Source of the DNA: a bacterium SCSIO 12643
GTDB lineage: Bacteria > Bacteroidota > Bacteroidia > Flavobacteriales_G > Salibacteraceae
Direction of reading: 5' to 3'
NCBI GenBank assembly: GCA_024398135.1
Contig: CP073750.1
Coordinates: 1,116,001-1,180,000 of the forward strand
Length of the DNA stretch: 64,000 nucleotides
The notes below the pieces were generated by a model. That model ran no database searches and was not told where the DNA came from. It worked only from the letters and a program-made list of their open reading frames with translations. The number at the start of each line of letters is the position of its first letter. The stretch's first letter is position 1. A program made the position numbers and the translations under genes. Positions 36,560 to 47,200 of the stretch are shown here, one piece after another.

Positions 36560-37984
36560 TCATTCTAATTTCACCACTTTTTCAACTTTAGTTAGGTTTC
36601 CTTCTTGTATTTGAACTAAATAACTTCCTATCTCCAAATCTGATAAATCAAGGATTAACTGTTTATCTCGGGTTGTTTTTACTTCTTTCAAATTCCCACT
36701 CAAATCAAATACGGAAACTTCCTTAACTGCTTTACTATTCTTAAAGTCCAGAGTTAAATAGCTATCTGTTGGATTTGGATATAGTGAGAGTTCCTTTTCT
36801 AAAACATCTTCTACTCCAGTTGAAATAAAAGGAGCAAAACGCAATACTTTCACCTCAGAGTCATGGGACCAATCACAAAATACTACATAAAAATAATCAT
36901 CAACTCCCTTAATCAAAGATTGATATTCTCCTAGTCTACTTGAAGAATATGTAGCTTTATACAATACCGTGGGCACACTAAATGAATTTCCGGAATCCAA
37001 GGAAAATATATAATTAAGCTGAAATATTCCCCCATTGTTTTCATTATAGATCATATGGATTTCACCGGTATCTTCACGATACATTTCCGCATATGATCCA
37101 TTAGCTATCATACTCGAAGTCCATGTAAAAGTTGAATGGTCATAAAAATGATAATTGATTTTGGTATGGTCCATATGAGGACGATGTGATAAAACACCAA
37201 AATAACTTGTTCCAGAATCTCCCAGGGGCTTACAAATATTATTCACTTCATTATTTGAAATAGTATCCAAAACTGCCCATGAATCTCCCCTATCTACACT
37301 TTCTGTTATATAAATATTTTCCTCTTTATTATCACCAAAAACTATTCGCAAAACTCCATTCGAAGACCAACTTAAATCAGGACCACATGGGCTTTTCGAT
37401 GGAATTTCAAAAGTTTCAGCTATCGACCAACTCCTACCATTATCCATGGATTTCCTAAAATTCACATGACCTTCCAAATCATTATCTACCATTTGAAAGT
37501 GACTATATACTAAATAAAGGTTCCCATTATCATCATTAGTAATTTGCGGGTAATCTGCAATACCATCATTCATATGTGGATTTCCGACCAATGTCCAATT
37601 CAAACCTAAATCTACCGATTCATAAATTTCCAAATCCATATTAAGAACGCCTGTACCTTGAATATTTCTTCGCATAACCACCAGAAACATTTTATCGTCT
37701 TTAGTTACCGTTAACACTGGATCATAAGCATCTCCAAGAGAACCATTCGTACTTTGTATAGAGTCTATAAGTGTCCAATTCACTCCTAGATTCTCGCTTC
37801 TATATATGAGAACACGATCTACATTCTCAACTCTCTCCATAACTACCGAAACAAAAGTCCCATCTTTCATTTGAACGCATTCTAACTCAACTACGCTCTT
37901 AGTCCCCATCTCATTTAATTCTTGTCCTTCCAATGTGAATTGGAACATACAGAACATGACTATTATGATCAATTTATCTTGCAT
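36560..37984 (-). CDS. Secreted Asp-box (sialidase-like propeller) protein with T9SS sorting domain
   Basis: 474 residues from the ATG at 37984, which gives a signal peptide (MQDKLIIIVMFCMFQFTLEG); an earlier ATG at 38011 lengthens the N terminus. At least five Asp-box-like motifs occur: SENLGVNW, SVDLGLNW, SMDNGRSW, SVDRGDSW and SLDSGNSF. These mark blades of a beta-propeller. Sialidase active-site Arg residues are not evident, so a glycosidase role is not supported. The C-terminal 75 residues are a type A T9SS sorting domain (LYPNPTDSYLTLDF, VFDLSGNLKEVK, EIGSYLVQIQEG). Likely cell surface or secreted. Confidence 0.82.
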   Translation of the reverse strand: MQDKLIIIVMFCMFQFTLEGQELNEMGTKSVVELECVQMKDGTFVSVVMERVENVDRVLIYRSENLGVNWTLIDSIQSTNGSLGDAYDPVLTVTKDDKMFLVVMRRNIQGTGVLNMDLEIYESVDLGLNWTLVGNPHMNDGIADYPQITNDDNGNLYLVYSHFQMVDNDLEGHVNFRKSMDNGRSWSIAETFEIPSKSPCGPDLSWSSNGVLRIVFGDNKEENIYITESVDRGDSWAVLDTISNNEVNNICKPLGDSGTSYFGVLSHRPHMDHTKINYHFYDHSTFTWTSSMIANGSYAEMYREDTGEIHMIYNENNGGIFQLNYIFSLDSGNSFSVPTVLYKATYSSSRLGEYQSLIKGVDDYFYVVFCDWSHDSEVKVLRFAPFISTGVEDVLEKELSLYPNPTDSYLTLDFKNSKAVKEVSVFDLSGNLKEVKTTRDKQLILDLSDLEIGSYLVQIQEGNLTKVEKVVKLE

Positions 37985-38126
37985 CGTGTCTAAAACCCAA
38001 AAATGTATCATAAACCTGAGACCTTTCGCACCAACGGCATTGCCATATTGTTAATTAATTCAACGCATTATTCACCTCATTACGGATTTCAAATTACCTT
38101 TACCCTCTTCTTTAGTATGACCAATT

Positions 38127-38690
38127 ATGATAGCACGTACACCAAAACAATCTGATACCGTAATTACAGAATTAATGATTCCTGCATATGCCAATTTCGG
38201 AGGTAAAATCCATGGTGGAATCCTGCTCAGTTTGATGGATAAAGTCGCGTATGCCTGTAGTACAAAACACGCAGGTAATTACTGTGTTACTGTATCTGTT
38301 GATGGTGTAGATTTTATAGAACCCGTAGAGGTGGGTGATTTGGTATGTATGATGGCCCGTGTTAATTATGTAGGCAACACTTCTTTGGTAGTAGGCATCA
38401 AAGTCACGTCTGAAAATGTCAAAGAACGTACCATGAAACATACAAACACATGTTATTTTACAATGGTCGCTAAAGGTGAAGATGGAAAACCTACTCGCGT
38501 ACCACCACTGATTCTGGAAGACTTTTTAGATGTCAAAAGATTTGGTGAAGCTCTATTTAGAAAAGAATTGAAAAAGTATCGTTTAGATCAAATGGAAAAG
38601 AACAAAAAAGATATTTCCAAATCTGAACTCATCCGCATGTTGAAGGATGAAAGATGTGAAATTAATTTTTCTATTGACGACACTCACTAA
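38127..38690 (+). CDS. Acyl-CoA thioesterase (hotdog fold, YciA/BACH type)
   Basis: 187 residues. The hotdog domain (about 5-125) contains ANFGGKIHGGILLSLMDKVAY, with H29 and catalytic-type D38 at the start of the central helix, then SVDGVDFIEPVEVGDLV and VGIKVTSENV. It hydrolyses acyl-CoA esters. The C-terminal 60 residues are charged and helical (KRFGEALFRKELKKYRLDQM), an extension not present in short YciA. Upstream, 37985-38126 is a divergent non-coding region. The methyltransferase gene follows after 14 bases. Confidence 0.88.
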   Translation: MIARTPKQSDTVITELMIPAYANFGGKIHGGILLSLMDKVAYACSTKHAGNYCVTVSVDGVDFIEPVEVGDLVCMMARVNYVGNTSLVVGIKVTSENVKERTMKHTNTCYFTMVAKGEDGKPTRVPPLILEDFLDVKRFGEALFRKELKKYRLDQMEKNKKDISKSELIRMLKDERCEINFSIDDTH

Positions 38691-38704
38691 ATTCGAATTT
38701 TCAC

Positions 38705-39607
38705 ATGCTTTTTAAGTTATTTAAGTTCATCTTTATTCCGCCCATTAATTTTGTTCTTAGTCGAACGCTACATCCGTTTAGCTCATGGATTCCGAGCAAA
38801 TATCACTTTCCTGTGATCGGGAAATATCAACTTCAAATTGATCCAAATCACTCCGTTTATCTGGAAGGACATTATACCAGTCATCTAAGTAAACTCATCT
38901 TTTGGCAAGGAATCAAGGGCTGGGAATATGACAACGTTAGATTGTTTATTGCGCTGATTCAAAAATCAAATACATTCCTGGATATTGGAGCTAATATAGG
39001 ATATTATTCTCTGCTGGCCTCAGGGCTTCAACCTAAAATCCGCACTATTGCCTTTGAACCTTTCCCAGATGCCTATGCGGCATTAAATGACAACATTCAG
39101 GTAAATGGTTTTAAAAATATTCAAACCGAAAGCATTGCCTTGTCAGACCAAAAAGGTGCGTTTGATTTCTTTTATAAAGTCAATCCAACTTTTAAAGATT
39201 ACAAATACCAACTCGCAGGTGATAACGGTCTTGTAGACTATGATGAAGATGTGCGTCAAAAATCAACGGTCAATACCATCACATTGGACGAGTTTATGGA
39301 AGGTCAAGATCTGAATCAAATCGATCTGATGAAAATGGATACCGAAACTACGGAGTATTTCATATTGAAAGGGGGCCAAAAAACGCTTTCCACATTTCAA
39401 CCGATTATCATGTGTGAAGTTTTGAAAGGCTATCATGAGAAGGAGTTAGAAGAACTATTGAGTGATTTAGATTATACTTTTTTCAAGGTAACACCGGAAG
39501 GGTTAAAAGCTTCCGATACGATTATCCAAAATAAAGAACATCAAAATCAATACTTTTTTGTTCCGACTCAAAAACAAAGTTTGATTCACGATTTACTTGC
39601 GCCTTAA
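38705..39607 (+). CDS. FkbM-family methyltransferase
   Basis: 300 residues. The SAM-binding motif I is FLDIGANIGYYSL (about 91-103), followed by the family acidic loop AFEPFPDAYAALNDNIQVN (about 119-137) and the C-terminal region IDLMKMDTETTEYFILKGG, as in FkbM (O-methyltransferases often of sugars or polyketides). The substrate cannot be inferred. It may be co-transcribed with the thioesterase. Its TAA shares a TTAA with the convergent outer-membrane protein stop (39604-39607). Confidence 0.85.
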   Translation: MLFKLFKFIFIPPINFVLSRTLHPFSSWIPSKYHFPVIGKYQLQIDPNHSVYLEGHYTSHLSKLIFWQGIKGWEYDNVRLFIALIQKSNTFLDIGANIGYYSLLASGLQPKIRTIAFEPFPDAYAALNDNIQVNGFKNIQTESIALSDQKGAFDFFYKVNPTFKDYKYQLAGDNGLVDYDEDVRQKSTVNTITLDEFMEGQDLNQIDLMKMDTETTEYFILKGGQKTLSTFQPIIMCEVLKGYHEKELEELLSDLDYTFFKVTPEGLKASDTIIQNKEHQNQYFFVPTQKQSLIHDLLAP

Positions 39608-42600
39608 AAGAACGCACGCACCTGTACATTTCCCGTATGAATCACTGGGTTATTCTCACTCACCCTCCCCATATAACTTAAATTCAATTGGAGATATTTT
39701 GCAATGGTGCGCTGGTATTTAACTTCCCACAGACCATTTTTTCCGGGTTGTAATCCATCCAGCATTTGAAACGCAATCGGTGAATTTACATTCCCTTGAT
39801 AATCATTAATCAGATAGCTTCCGGAAATAATTAAACTTCCTCTGCCCACTTTTCTCACATTGAGTTCGGCACTATACTTTTCACTTAAATTGGTTTCCCC
39901 TCCCAGCTCTACCAAATTACGTTTATTGGATTGTTCATACGACAATATGATCTTGACTCCTGATCCTTGTAAATACGTAATAATAGGCTTGAAACTCGTA
40001 TAATTAATCTGATAATTTCTATTAGAATAAAACTGAGCTCCAGATCGTTTTATACCCTGCTTCGCTTCCAGATTAATCTGATAAATTCTACTCATATTAT
40101 ATCTAAAATTTACCAGGTGGAAATCATCTTCGGTTCCTAAAAGTCCATTGGTCTGCAACACTTTTGTACTTACATCCTGGTAGGTATAATCTATCGACCA
40201 TAACTTATTTGCGCGATTCAGATACACTGTATTTCTTAAAGAAGAATTCAACGTTCGAATATTGCTATCTGCAATACTGGTTGCAAATGGGTCGACCCAA
40301 TTATTTAAAGAATTATCATCTGTTTTACGATCAACACGATAGGCAAATTGATTGGAGAACTTACTCAATACTTTTCGAATACCTTTTTTGTTTTTCCAGG
40401 TGACTCCGGGTCTTAGAAAAACGGTTTGATTAAACTGCGTACGATACACCTTCTCAAAATTATTGGTTTGTGTTAATACACGAATGTAATTGGCCTGATC
40501 CTGAAACTTGGCAATCTCAAATTCATTTTGCTCTGCAATTCCGTTTCCATTATAATCCACCCAGGTATACACTCCGGTACCCGCAGGAACTTCGACATAA
40601 ACAAAGGCTTGTTCTTCGGTAAGTCCGGATCCCAATTCATAAAAAGAAGATAAGGTCACTACTCCTTTTAACATGCGTACAGTATAATCAATCCGATTCG
40701 TTAAAGTCTGCTCCGGATTTCCCATATACAAAGTCGTATCCTTAACCTCCAAAACACGATACATCGAACTCAACTGAAGCTGTGCTTTAGGATTAGACAC
40801 CAAACCTAATTTCCCCTCGACACTTTGAGCAAAAGTGGATCTTTGTAGTTGTCCATTTTTTACATTGTCATTAATCCTATTGATATATGCTAACTTGAAT
40901 TTATTCTTCGTGCTATCTCCATTGGCTATAAATGCTTCCCATTCCCAAAAACTATAACTGGTATTCGCTAAGGTATCTGATGACGGTGCTTTCCTTAAGT
41001 TATATTCGAAATCATCTCTAAAACCGATATTGATTTTTTCATATTTCTTCTGTAACAAAGCTTTATGTCGATTAAAATTGGAATTTCCTAAATCTCCACT
41101 GGAATTCAACAAACTCCCTGTGACTTTAGCTGTATACTTCTTATTGTCAATATTACTAAACAACTGATGCCTGAATCCTTGATATGCGTCTCCGGAAATG
41201 AATGACTTAAACTGATATCCCAGTTGCCCTAAACCTTTCTTGATCCACCCCACTTCTGCAGATGGTACATGCTGCATTCCGGTTAACGTTTGCCCTCGTA
41301 CATTCCAATCTCGATCAAACTCTACAGAACGATAACGTTGGATTTCTTCAAAATTATCAGTCCGATTTTCGTAGTTCACTTTTAACACCATAAACCACGG
41401 AGCCACTGTATCATTCGTAATTTGTTTCCTCCTTTCGATTCCCATCCAAACGCCTCCACCTACATTATTTTGATTCCCTATAGATGAAAATGAATTTAAA
41501 TCCCTTTGAGTCACCGCTCCTTCAAAAACCACTTTGGTATACGGACTCAATTGATAATCCCCCCCTACAGTAAACATTTGTCTTTTCTTCGGAGTAATCA
41601 ATAAAATCACCGGTAAATACGAACCTTGTCGCACACCTCCAATTGGAGCAACATATTCGAAAACACGCCCGTTAGCTGTACTTGGAATTTCGATATAATC
41701 TCCATTTCCGACTCCCACATTGGAAAAAGACAATTGATAAATGGCAGAATCCGGATTGGTAGAAAAAATATAAATCGAATCTCCGGTTACCGGATGAATT
41801 TCTCTTTTATATAAAACCCGATCATTTGAGAACTCTACTTGTCTGGCGGAAGGTACAATCGCCTGATCAATATCATCCCCAATGCTTTCTAACAACTCAA
41901 TATTATCATTGGTCAAATCCTGAAGTAACGGCTGGTTTTTGGAATCCTGTTCAGAATACAAATTAAAATTCAGATTCAACTTTTTCATTTTCACATAATC
42001 TGAAACCTGAATCAAAGAACGACTGTATGCCTGCGCGCTATACTGGAATTCAACTACTATACGTTTATCTCTATTGATCGGACGTTTAGCCGTAAAAACA
42101 ATTTCTGCTTTATTGTAATCAATTACATAATCATTTTCCTGTCCACGCGTCATTTTTTGCCCATCTATATACACCACTTCAGTCCCGGACAACACTGTGA
42201 TAAATGATTCATTCTCTGCCCCGGTAAGACGATATGGTCCTTGATTTCCTTCTTCTCCCTGGATAATATTACGTGAAAACTTACCTCGACTTAAAGCTGC
42301 ATTCACACTCAAATAATTCTCTACATTTTCTTTTAAGTTAAATCGTGCGTCTATACCTCCACCACGTAATCGCTTATCAAACTTCATGAAATAGCTCTTG
42401 GGCTTTTGAATTCTAAAATCCCCTGCGGTTAATTTCCAATCATCATTATATAACTGAATATACACCTGATCAAAATCTTGTAGCAACTGCGTATTCCCAT
42501 CTGGTTGCACCGGAATATTATCATCAGAAATCACCGCTTTGATTTTGATTTTTTCCGTTAACTCCCCGGATAACTGTAAATTCAAATTCGAATTAATCCC

Positions 42601-43041
42601 CAGATTCTGATTATTCCCAAATAGTACCCCTCTGGAAATACTTCCTGATTTATCCAGTTTCCCTGTACTAAATTGCGCTTTGGGTGGAGTTCCCTGATAT
42701 TTAAATGGGTTTACTTTCCCATACATATCGGGCATAAAAACAGAGCTCGTTTTATGCGAATACGATTTAGCAATATTTACGGGCCAGACTCGAAATTGCA
42801 CATCTACACTATCCTGACTTGGCTTTTGAAGCCACACCCATTTGGCAGAGGGGTAATCTATATAATAGTAATTTGAATCAATATCTGAAACCTGAACAGA
42901 ATTGGGAGCTATAGAAAGCGTATCCAATACAATCGTATCTTGTCGTGTTGAAATTCGAATATTTCTGACATTACTTTCAACCTGTCCCCAAACCAGAACC
43001 GGACATATTAAAATCAATATGATCGAAAGTACTTTACTCAT
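39604..43041 (-). CDS. Large putative outer-membrane beta-barrel protein with SprA-like motifs
   Basis: 1145 residues with a signal peptide (1-19, ending VLVWGQ). The N-terminal part contains SGSISRGVLFGNNQNLGINS (about 133-152) and LNLQLSGELTEKIKIKAVISDDN. Near residues 290-340 it has a segment with VYIDGQKMTRGQENDYVIDY and VEFQYSAQAYSRSL, similar in style to parts of the T9SS translocon SprA. The rest is rich in alternating aromatic/polar strands, ending VQVRAFF with a terminal Phe, as expected for a barrel. I recognise no named family. It may be a large surface or secretion-related barrel. Divergent from the 43196 gene. Confidence 0.7.
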   Translation of the reverse strand: MSKVLSIILILICPVLVWGQVESNVRNIRISTRQDTIVLDTLSIAPNSVQVSDIDSNYYYIDYPSAKWVWLQKPSQDSVDVQFRVWPVNIAKSYSHKTSSVFMPDMYGKVNPFKYQGTPPKAQFSTGKLDKSGSISRGVLFGNNQNLGINSNLNLQLSGELTEKIKIKAVISDDNIPVQPDGNTQLLQDFDQVYIQLYNDDWKLTAGDFRIQKPKSYFMKFDKRLRGGGIDARFNLKENVENYLSVNAALSRGKFSRNIIQGEEGNQGPYRLTGAENESFITVLSGTEVVYIDGQKMTRGQENDYVIDYNKAEIVFTAKRPINRDKRIVVEFQYSAQAYSRSLIQVSDYVKMKKLNLNFNLYSEQDSKNQPLLQDLTNDNIELLESIGDDIDQAIVPSARQVEFSNDRVLYKREIHPVTGDSIYIFSTNPDSAIYQLSFSNVGVGNGDYIEIPSTANGRVFEYVAPIGGVRQGSYLPVILLITPKKRQMFTVGGDYQLSPYTKVVFEGAVTQRDLNSFSSIGNQNNVGGGVWMGIERRKQITNDTVAPWFMVLKVNYENRTDNFEEIQRYRSVEFDRDWNVRGQTLTGMQHVPSAEVGWIKKGLGQLGYQFKSFISGDAYQGFRHQLFSNIDNKKYTAKVTGSLLNSSGDLGNSNFNRHKALLQKKYEKINIGFRDDFEYNLRKAPSSDTLANTSYSFWEWEAFIANGDSTKNKFKLAYINRINDNVKNGQLQRSTFAQSVEGKLGLVSNPKAQLQLSSMYRVLEVKDTTLYMGNPEQTLTNRIDYTVRMLKGVVTLSSFYELGSGLTEEQAFVYVEVPAGTGVYTWVDYNGNGIAEQNEFEIAKFQDQANYIRVLTQTNNFEKVYRTQFNQTVFLRPGVTWKNKKGIRKVLSKFSNQFAYRVDRKTDDNSLNNWVDPFATSIADSNIRTLNSSLRNTVYLNRANKLWSIDYTYQDVSTKVLQTNGLLGTEDDFHLVNFRYNMSRIYQINLEAKQGIKRSGAQFYSNRNYQINYTSFKPIITYLQGSGVKIILSYEQSNKRNLVELGGETNLSEKYSAELNVRKVGRGSLIISGSYLINDYQGNVNSPIAFQMLDGLQPGKNGLWEVKYQRTIAKYLQLNLSYMGRVSENNPVIHTGNVQVRAFF

Positions 43042-43050
43042 TCATTAAAT

Positions 43051-43109
43051 GGGGTAATCCCCTTATACTTCGTGTAACACGAAAATAGTTTTTATCGCTG
43101 GGCGATAAA
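43051..43109. promoter_or_regulatory. Three consecutive short inverted repeats in a divergent promoter region
   Basis: GGGG-TAAT-CCCC (43051-43062), TTCGTG-TAA-CACGAA (43069-43083) and TTTATCGC-TGG-GCGATAAA (43091-43109) follow each other in the 154-base region between two divergent genes. They may be operators or leader hairpins for the minus-strand outer-membrane gene, which starts at 43041. No factor is known. Confidence 0.45.
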
Positions 43110-43195
43110 CGTAACAAACCCTTAATTATTTTGATTTAGAAGTTGTACAACTGCATAATAGAATGATATAAATACACGTTATAAAGCTAAAATTT

Positions 43196-44077
43196 ATGTA
43201 CATGTTATACCTCAAAAACATTTCTCTAGCCATACTATTTTCGACAACCATTTCTCTTCTTCACGCGCAAAAAATAAAAGTTTCGGAAGTCACCATTACA
43301 CCCGGAGTTTACAGTGAAGGAAACCCATCTGCTACGGTAAATGACTTTTACGCTTTGGCGCCCAATTCACAACTTCTACCTGGAAGTTTAAATGGTTATA
43401 AAACTTATGGCTCTAGTAACAACGGTGGATTTACCTCAAGTATCTTATTAGGATTTCAATTTCTAAACAAAGATCAAAATGAATATAAGGCCAATCCATT
43501 ATTACGTGTGGGTGTAACATTTAAATCCGGTGACGTAATTTCTGCTTCGATTTTTAAAGAGACACGTACTACAATTGACACCTTGATTTCACAAAGTAAT
43601 GGACAAAAATATCCACTGGACTCAATTTCATATGAAGCCTATGGATTAAATTATCACTCGCAACAAATAAAATTGGATGCGTCATTAATATTCAGAACCA
43701 ACCCTAAATCAAGATGGTATTTATTCGGTGGTTTTGGTGGCACTATAGGAACTTCAATTAATAACAAAACCACGATTAATTATCATCAGTTCAATTACTC
43801 TTCTCCAGAAAATGAAGACGTACTATTTTTACCAAACAATCCCAGAAATCATAACTCTCAAAACGAATCATTTGTCAACCAAAACAGTATGGTATATTCC
43901 ATATACGTTCCACTTGGTGTAGACTTTAGAATATCCAATAACAATGAATTCTGGAAGAGAATCCATCTGTTTTACGAAATGCAACCAACTATAAATTTCA
44001 CCCCGGTTCCGGAACTAAGAACTTTTACCAATATGGCTTTTCAAAATAATCTAGGCATAAAAGTATCATGGCTCTAA
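43196..44077 (+). CDS. Putative outer-membrane protein of the small beta-barrel type
   Basis: 293 residues with a signal peptide (about 1-24, ending LLHAQ). The protein has alternating strand-like segments (LLRVGVTFKSGDVISASIF, WYLFGGFGGTIGTSINNK, VPLGVDFRIS, IHLFYEMQPTINFT) and ends NLGIKVSWL. This pattern suggests an eight- to ten-strand barrel with short turns, similar to porin-like PorT/OMP_b-brl proteins. I do not recognise a specific family. It is followed by a strong terminator. Confidence 0.65.
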   Translation: MYMLYLKNISLAILFSTTISLLHAQKIKVSEVTITPGVYSEGNPSATVNDFYALAPNSQLLPGSLNGYKTYGSSNNGGFTSSILLGFQFLNKDQNEYKANPLLRVGVTFKSGDVISASIFKETRTTIDTLISQSNGQKYPLDSISYEAYGLNYHSQQIKLDASLIFRTNPKSRWYLFGGFGGTIGTSINNKTTINYHQFNYSSPENEDVLFLPNNPRNHNSQNESFVNQNSMVYSIYVPLGVDFRISNNNEFWKRIHLFYEMQPTINFTPVPELRTFTNMAFQNNLGIKVSWL

Positions 44078-44122
44078 AATTTTAATTTTCTGAGCTTTTC
44101 ATAATACAAACTCCTCTTATCC

Positions 44123-44153
44123 ATGGGCAATCAGTTTTGATTGCCCATTTTTT
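44123..44153 (+). terminator. Rho-independent terminator after the small barrel gene
   Basis: Stem of 11 bp ATGGGCAATCA (44123-44133) and TGATTGCCCAT (44138-44148), loop GTTT, followed by TTTTTT. It starts 46 bases after the stop at 44077. Confidence 0.88.
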
Positions 44154-44276
44154 ATTTTAAAATTTTACGATTAAGAGCAACCCTGTCAAAAGCATCGCGT
44201 TAATACCATATAAAATTTGGCTATTTCTATAATAACCGAATTTAAAATTTACATCAATCCAACGCTCTACTGTATT

Positions 44277-47200
44277 ATGAAAACGATGAAAGCTTTAGGC
44301 CTACTACCTATTTTCCTACTAATCACCTTCTTCTTCTCAAACAATGAAGTACTGGCAGGACATATTTCCGGAGCTGATTTCCAGTATATCTGTATTGGGA
44401 AAGGGCCTACTGAAGATACCATTTTGTTACGTCTGAATATTTTTAAGGATTGTTCGGGTATCCCACTACCAAACGCTATTCAAGTTACGATCACCAACTC
44501 ATGTGGAGTTAATATCAATAACTTCCTAAACCCTACAAATGTAAATGGTATTGAGGTTTCATTTTTATGTGGACCTTTAAGTGGCCAAAGTACCTGTAAT
44601 GGAGGAAATCTACCTGGTATGGAAATCTATACCTATGAAGCCATATTTAATATTCCATCATCCTGCCCCGGTGAATTACAAGCATCCGCCACGGGAGGCA
44701 CCCCCGGCTATAATTATTCCTGGCCCATGGGGCTCTCAGGTTCTGATATAGATAAGTTGTGTGCAGGAAATTATCAGGTTACCGTTCAGGACAATAACGG
44801 ATGTACTGCTGTGGACTCCTTTGAACTGGTAGACATAGATGGTTTAAAACTTACAGCAGCTGTTTCTGAAGTTTCATGTAATGGTGCTTGTGATGGAAGT
44901 ATAACTGTAACACCGACATTAGGAACCGCTCCATTTGTATATAACTGGCAAGATGGTGCTTCGGGAAATTCCAGAACCAACTTATGCCCCGGACTTTACT
45001 CCGTAACCGTTATGGATAATGATGGAAGCCAATATGCCTACTGGGTAAATTTAGAAAACCCTACCCCCATTTTCACTAACTTCATTGTTGAAGATGAATC
45101 ATGTGCTTCAGCTTGCGATGGTATTATACGCACAGAAGTTACCGGTGGAACTCCTCCATATACTTATGCCTGGTCCGGAGGTTTAACGGGAAATACCCAG
45201 GCAAACGTTTGCCCGGGAACCTATACAGTTACCATAACAGATGCTAACAGTTGTTCTTCTACTTCCTCAGTAACGGTTAATGCCGCAACTGCTATAACCC
45301 CTTCATTTGTCGTTACCAATCCAATTATTTGTAATGGAGACTGTAACGGGTCAGCTACAGTAGCTGCAACAGGTGGTGTTACCCCATATACTTTCGAATG
45401 GGACAATGGATTTGTTGGAACGACTCAAACGAATTTATGCGCTGGAAACTATGTGGTTTCTATCACCGATGCCAACGGCTGTATGGTAACACAAAATGTG
45501 ATACTGACACAACCCGCAGCAATCACTTCCAACCCTACCATAACAAACGATTCTTGTATTAGCACCACAGGATTTCACGGAGCTATTCAATTGGCTCCAA
45601 CTGGAGGGACATCTACGTATTCTTATAACTGGAACATCACACCTAACCCAGGTAATACCAATACAGTTTCCAATCTTCAAGCTGGTGCCTATCAAGTCAC
45701 CATTACAGATGCCAATGGGTGTACATCTTCACATTCTTTTGGTGTGGGACACATCAATGGCCCAACCAATTCCAATAGCATTATTCAATCTCCAACTTGT
45801 ATTGGAAATACAGATGGCAGTATTATCATCAACCCGTCAGGTAGCACTGCTCCTTATTCTTTTAGTTGGAATACAGGCGACACAACAGATACCATCTCTA
45901 GTCTTTCAATGGGAAATTATATCGTTACTATTACAGATAGCAATAGCTGTCAGTTTATCGATATTATCTCAGTAGCAGATCCTCAACCTATAGAAATTGC
46001 TTTAGTTACAACTGATCCTTCATGTAACAATTTATGCAATGGTTCGATTGCCATTACACCTTCTGGAGGTACCGGAGGTTATAACGTACTTTGGAGTAAT
46101 GGTGGTACCGGACTTTCTCAATCTAACTTATGTTCCGGAACTTATTCTTTAACCGTAACAGATGGTAATGGATGTACTTTCGCTCAAAACAACATTGTTC
46201 TAATCAACCCTACAATACTTCAAGACTCTATTTCTCTTAACAGCACTGTTGATTGTAACGGTGATTGTAATGGTGAACTTCAGGCGTATCCTTATGGAGG
46301 TACAGCTCCGTATTCTTATAGCTGGAGTAATGGCACCTCATTGCAAAAAAATTATGATCTGTGCGCAGGTCTTCATATCGTGACTATTACTGATGCAAAT
46401 GGATGTACGGTTGTAGATTCATTTACCATTACACAGCCTTTACCTATTGTTCCAACCGTCACACAATTAACCGGGGTTACTTGTAGTGGATTATGGTCTG
46501 GCGGCTGGGGCACTTGTTGCCGTGCTCCGGGAATTGTAAATACAGGAACAGCTGATTTTTACAGTGATTTTAAAATGAATCAGACGATACCGCAACACGA
46601 TTGTAATAGCGGGGTAGAATTTGAGGACAATCCGGATGCGCATCCGCTTCGTTACGTATGTCTTGGAGATACTTTATGTTACAACTTTGGAGCTTCTGAA
46701 TCTGATGGTGATAGTTTAGTCTTTGAATTGATTCCTGCTAAACAATTTGCCAATGTGAATGTATTATACAACACTGTTGGGGGAATCACTTACTCTGGGA
46801 CCAATCCAATTGACGGTATTACTTTAAATCCTGCTACAGGTGAAGTTTGCTTTATTGCGCAACCTGTTGGCAGATATGTAGTCGCTATTCAGGTTAAAGA
46901 ATACGATCCTGTTACCGGATTGTTTAAAGGTCAAAACATGAGAGATATTCTCTTTATTGTAGAACCTTGCCCTCCAAACATCGACCCGTATGGTAGTGAC
47001 ATTGTCAACTTTGATTCTACTGGCGGTGCACAACTCACCGGCCCAAATAGCATAGAAATGTGTGAAGGAGATAGTTTCTGTTTTGACATCGTATTCCACG
47101 ATTCTAATCTTGTGGATACCAACATGTTTGTTTTCACTAACCTTCAAAACTGGTTAAATGGTCCTAATCCTTCTGATACTGCGACCATCGTTAATACCGT

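Noticed and set aside
36560-37984. Active sialidase
   Set aside because: Asp boxes are present but the catalytic Arg triad and Tyr/Glu pair are not evident, so only a propeller fold is supported.
44673-46490. Repeat array as a CRISPR or satellite
   Set aside because: Units are 225 to 230 bases, diverged at DNA level, in frame and encode the SprB repeat.
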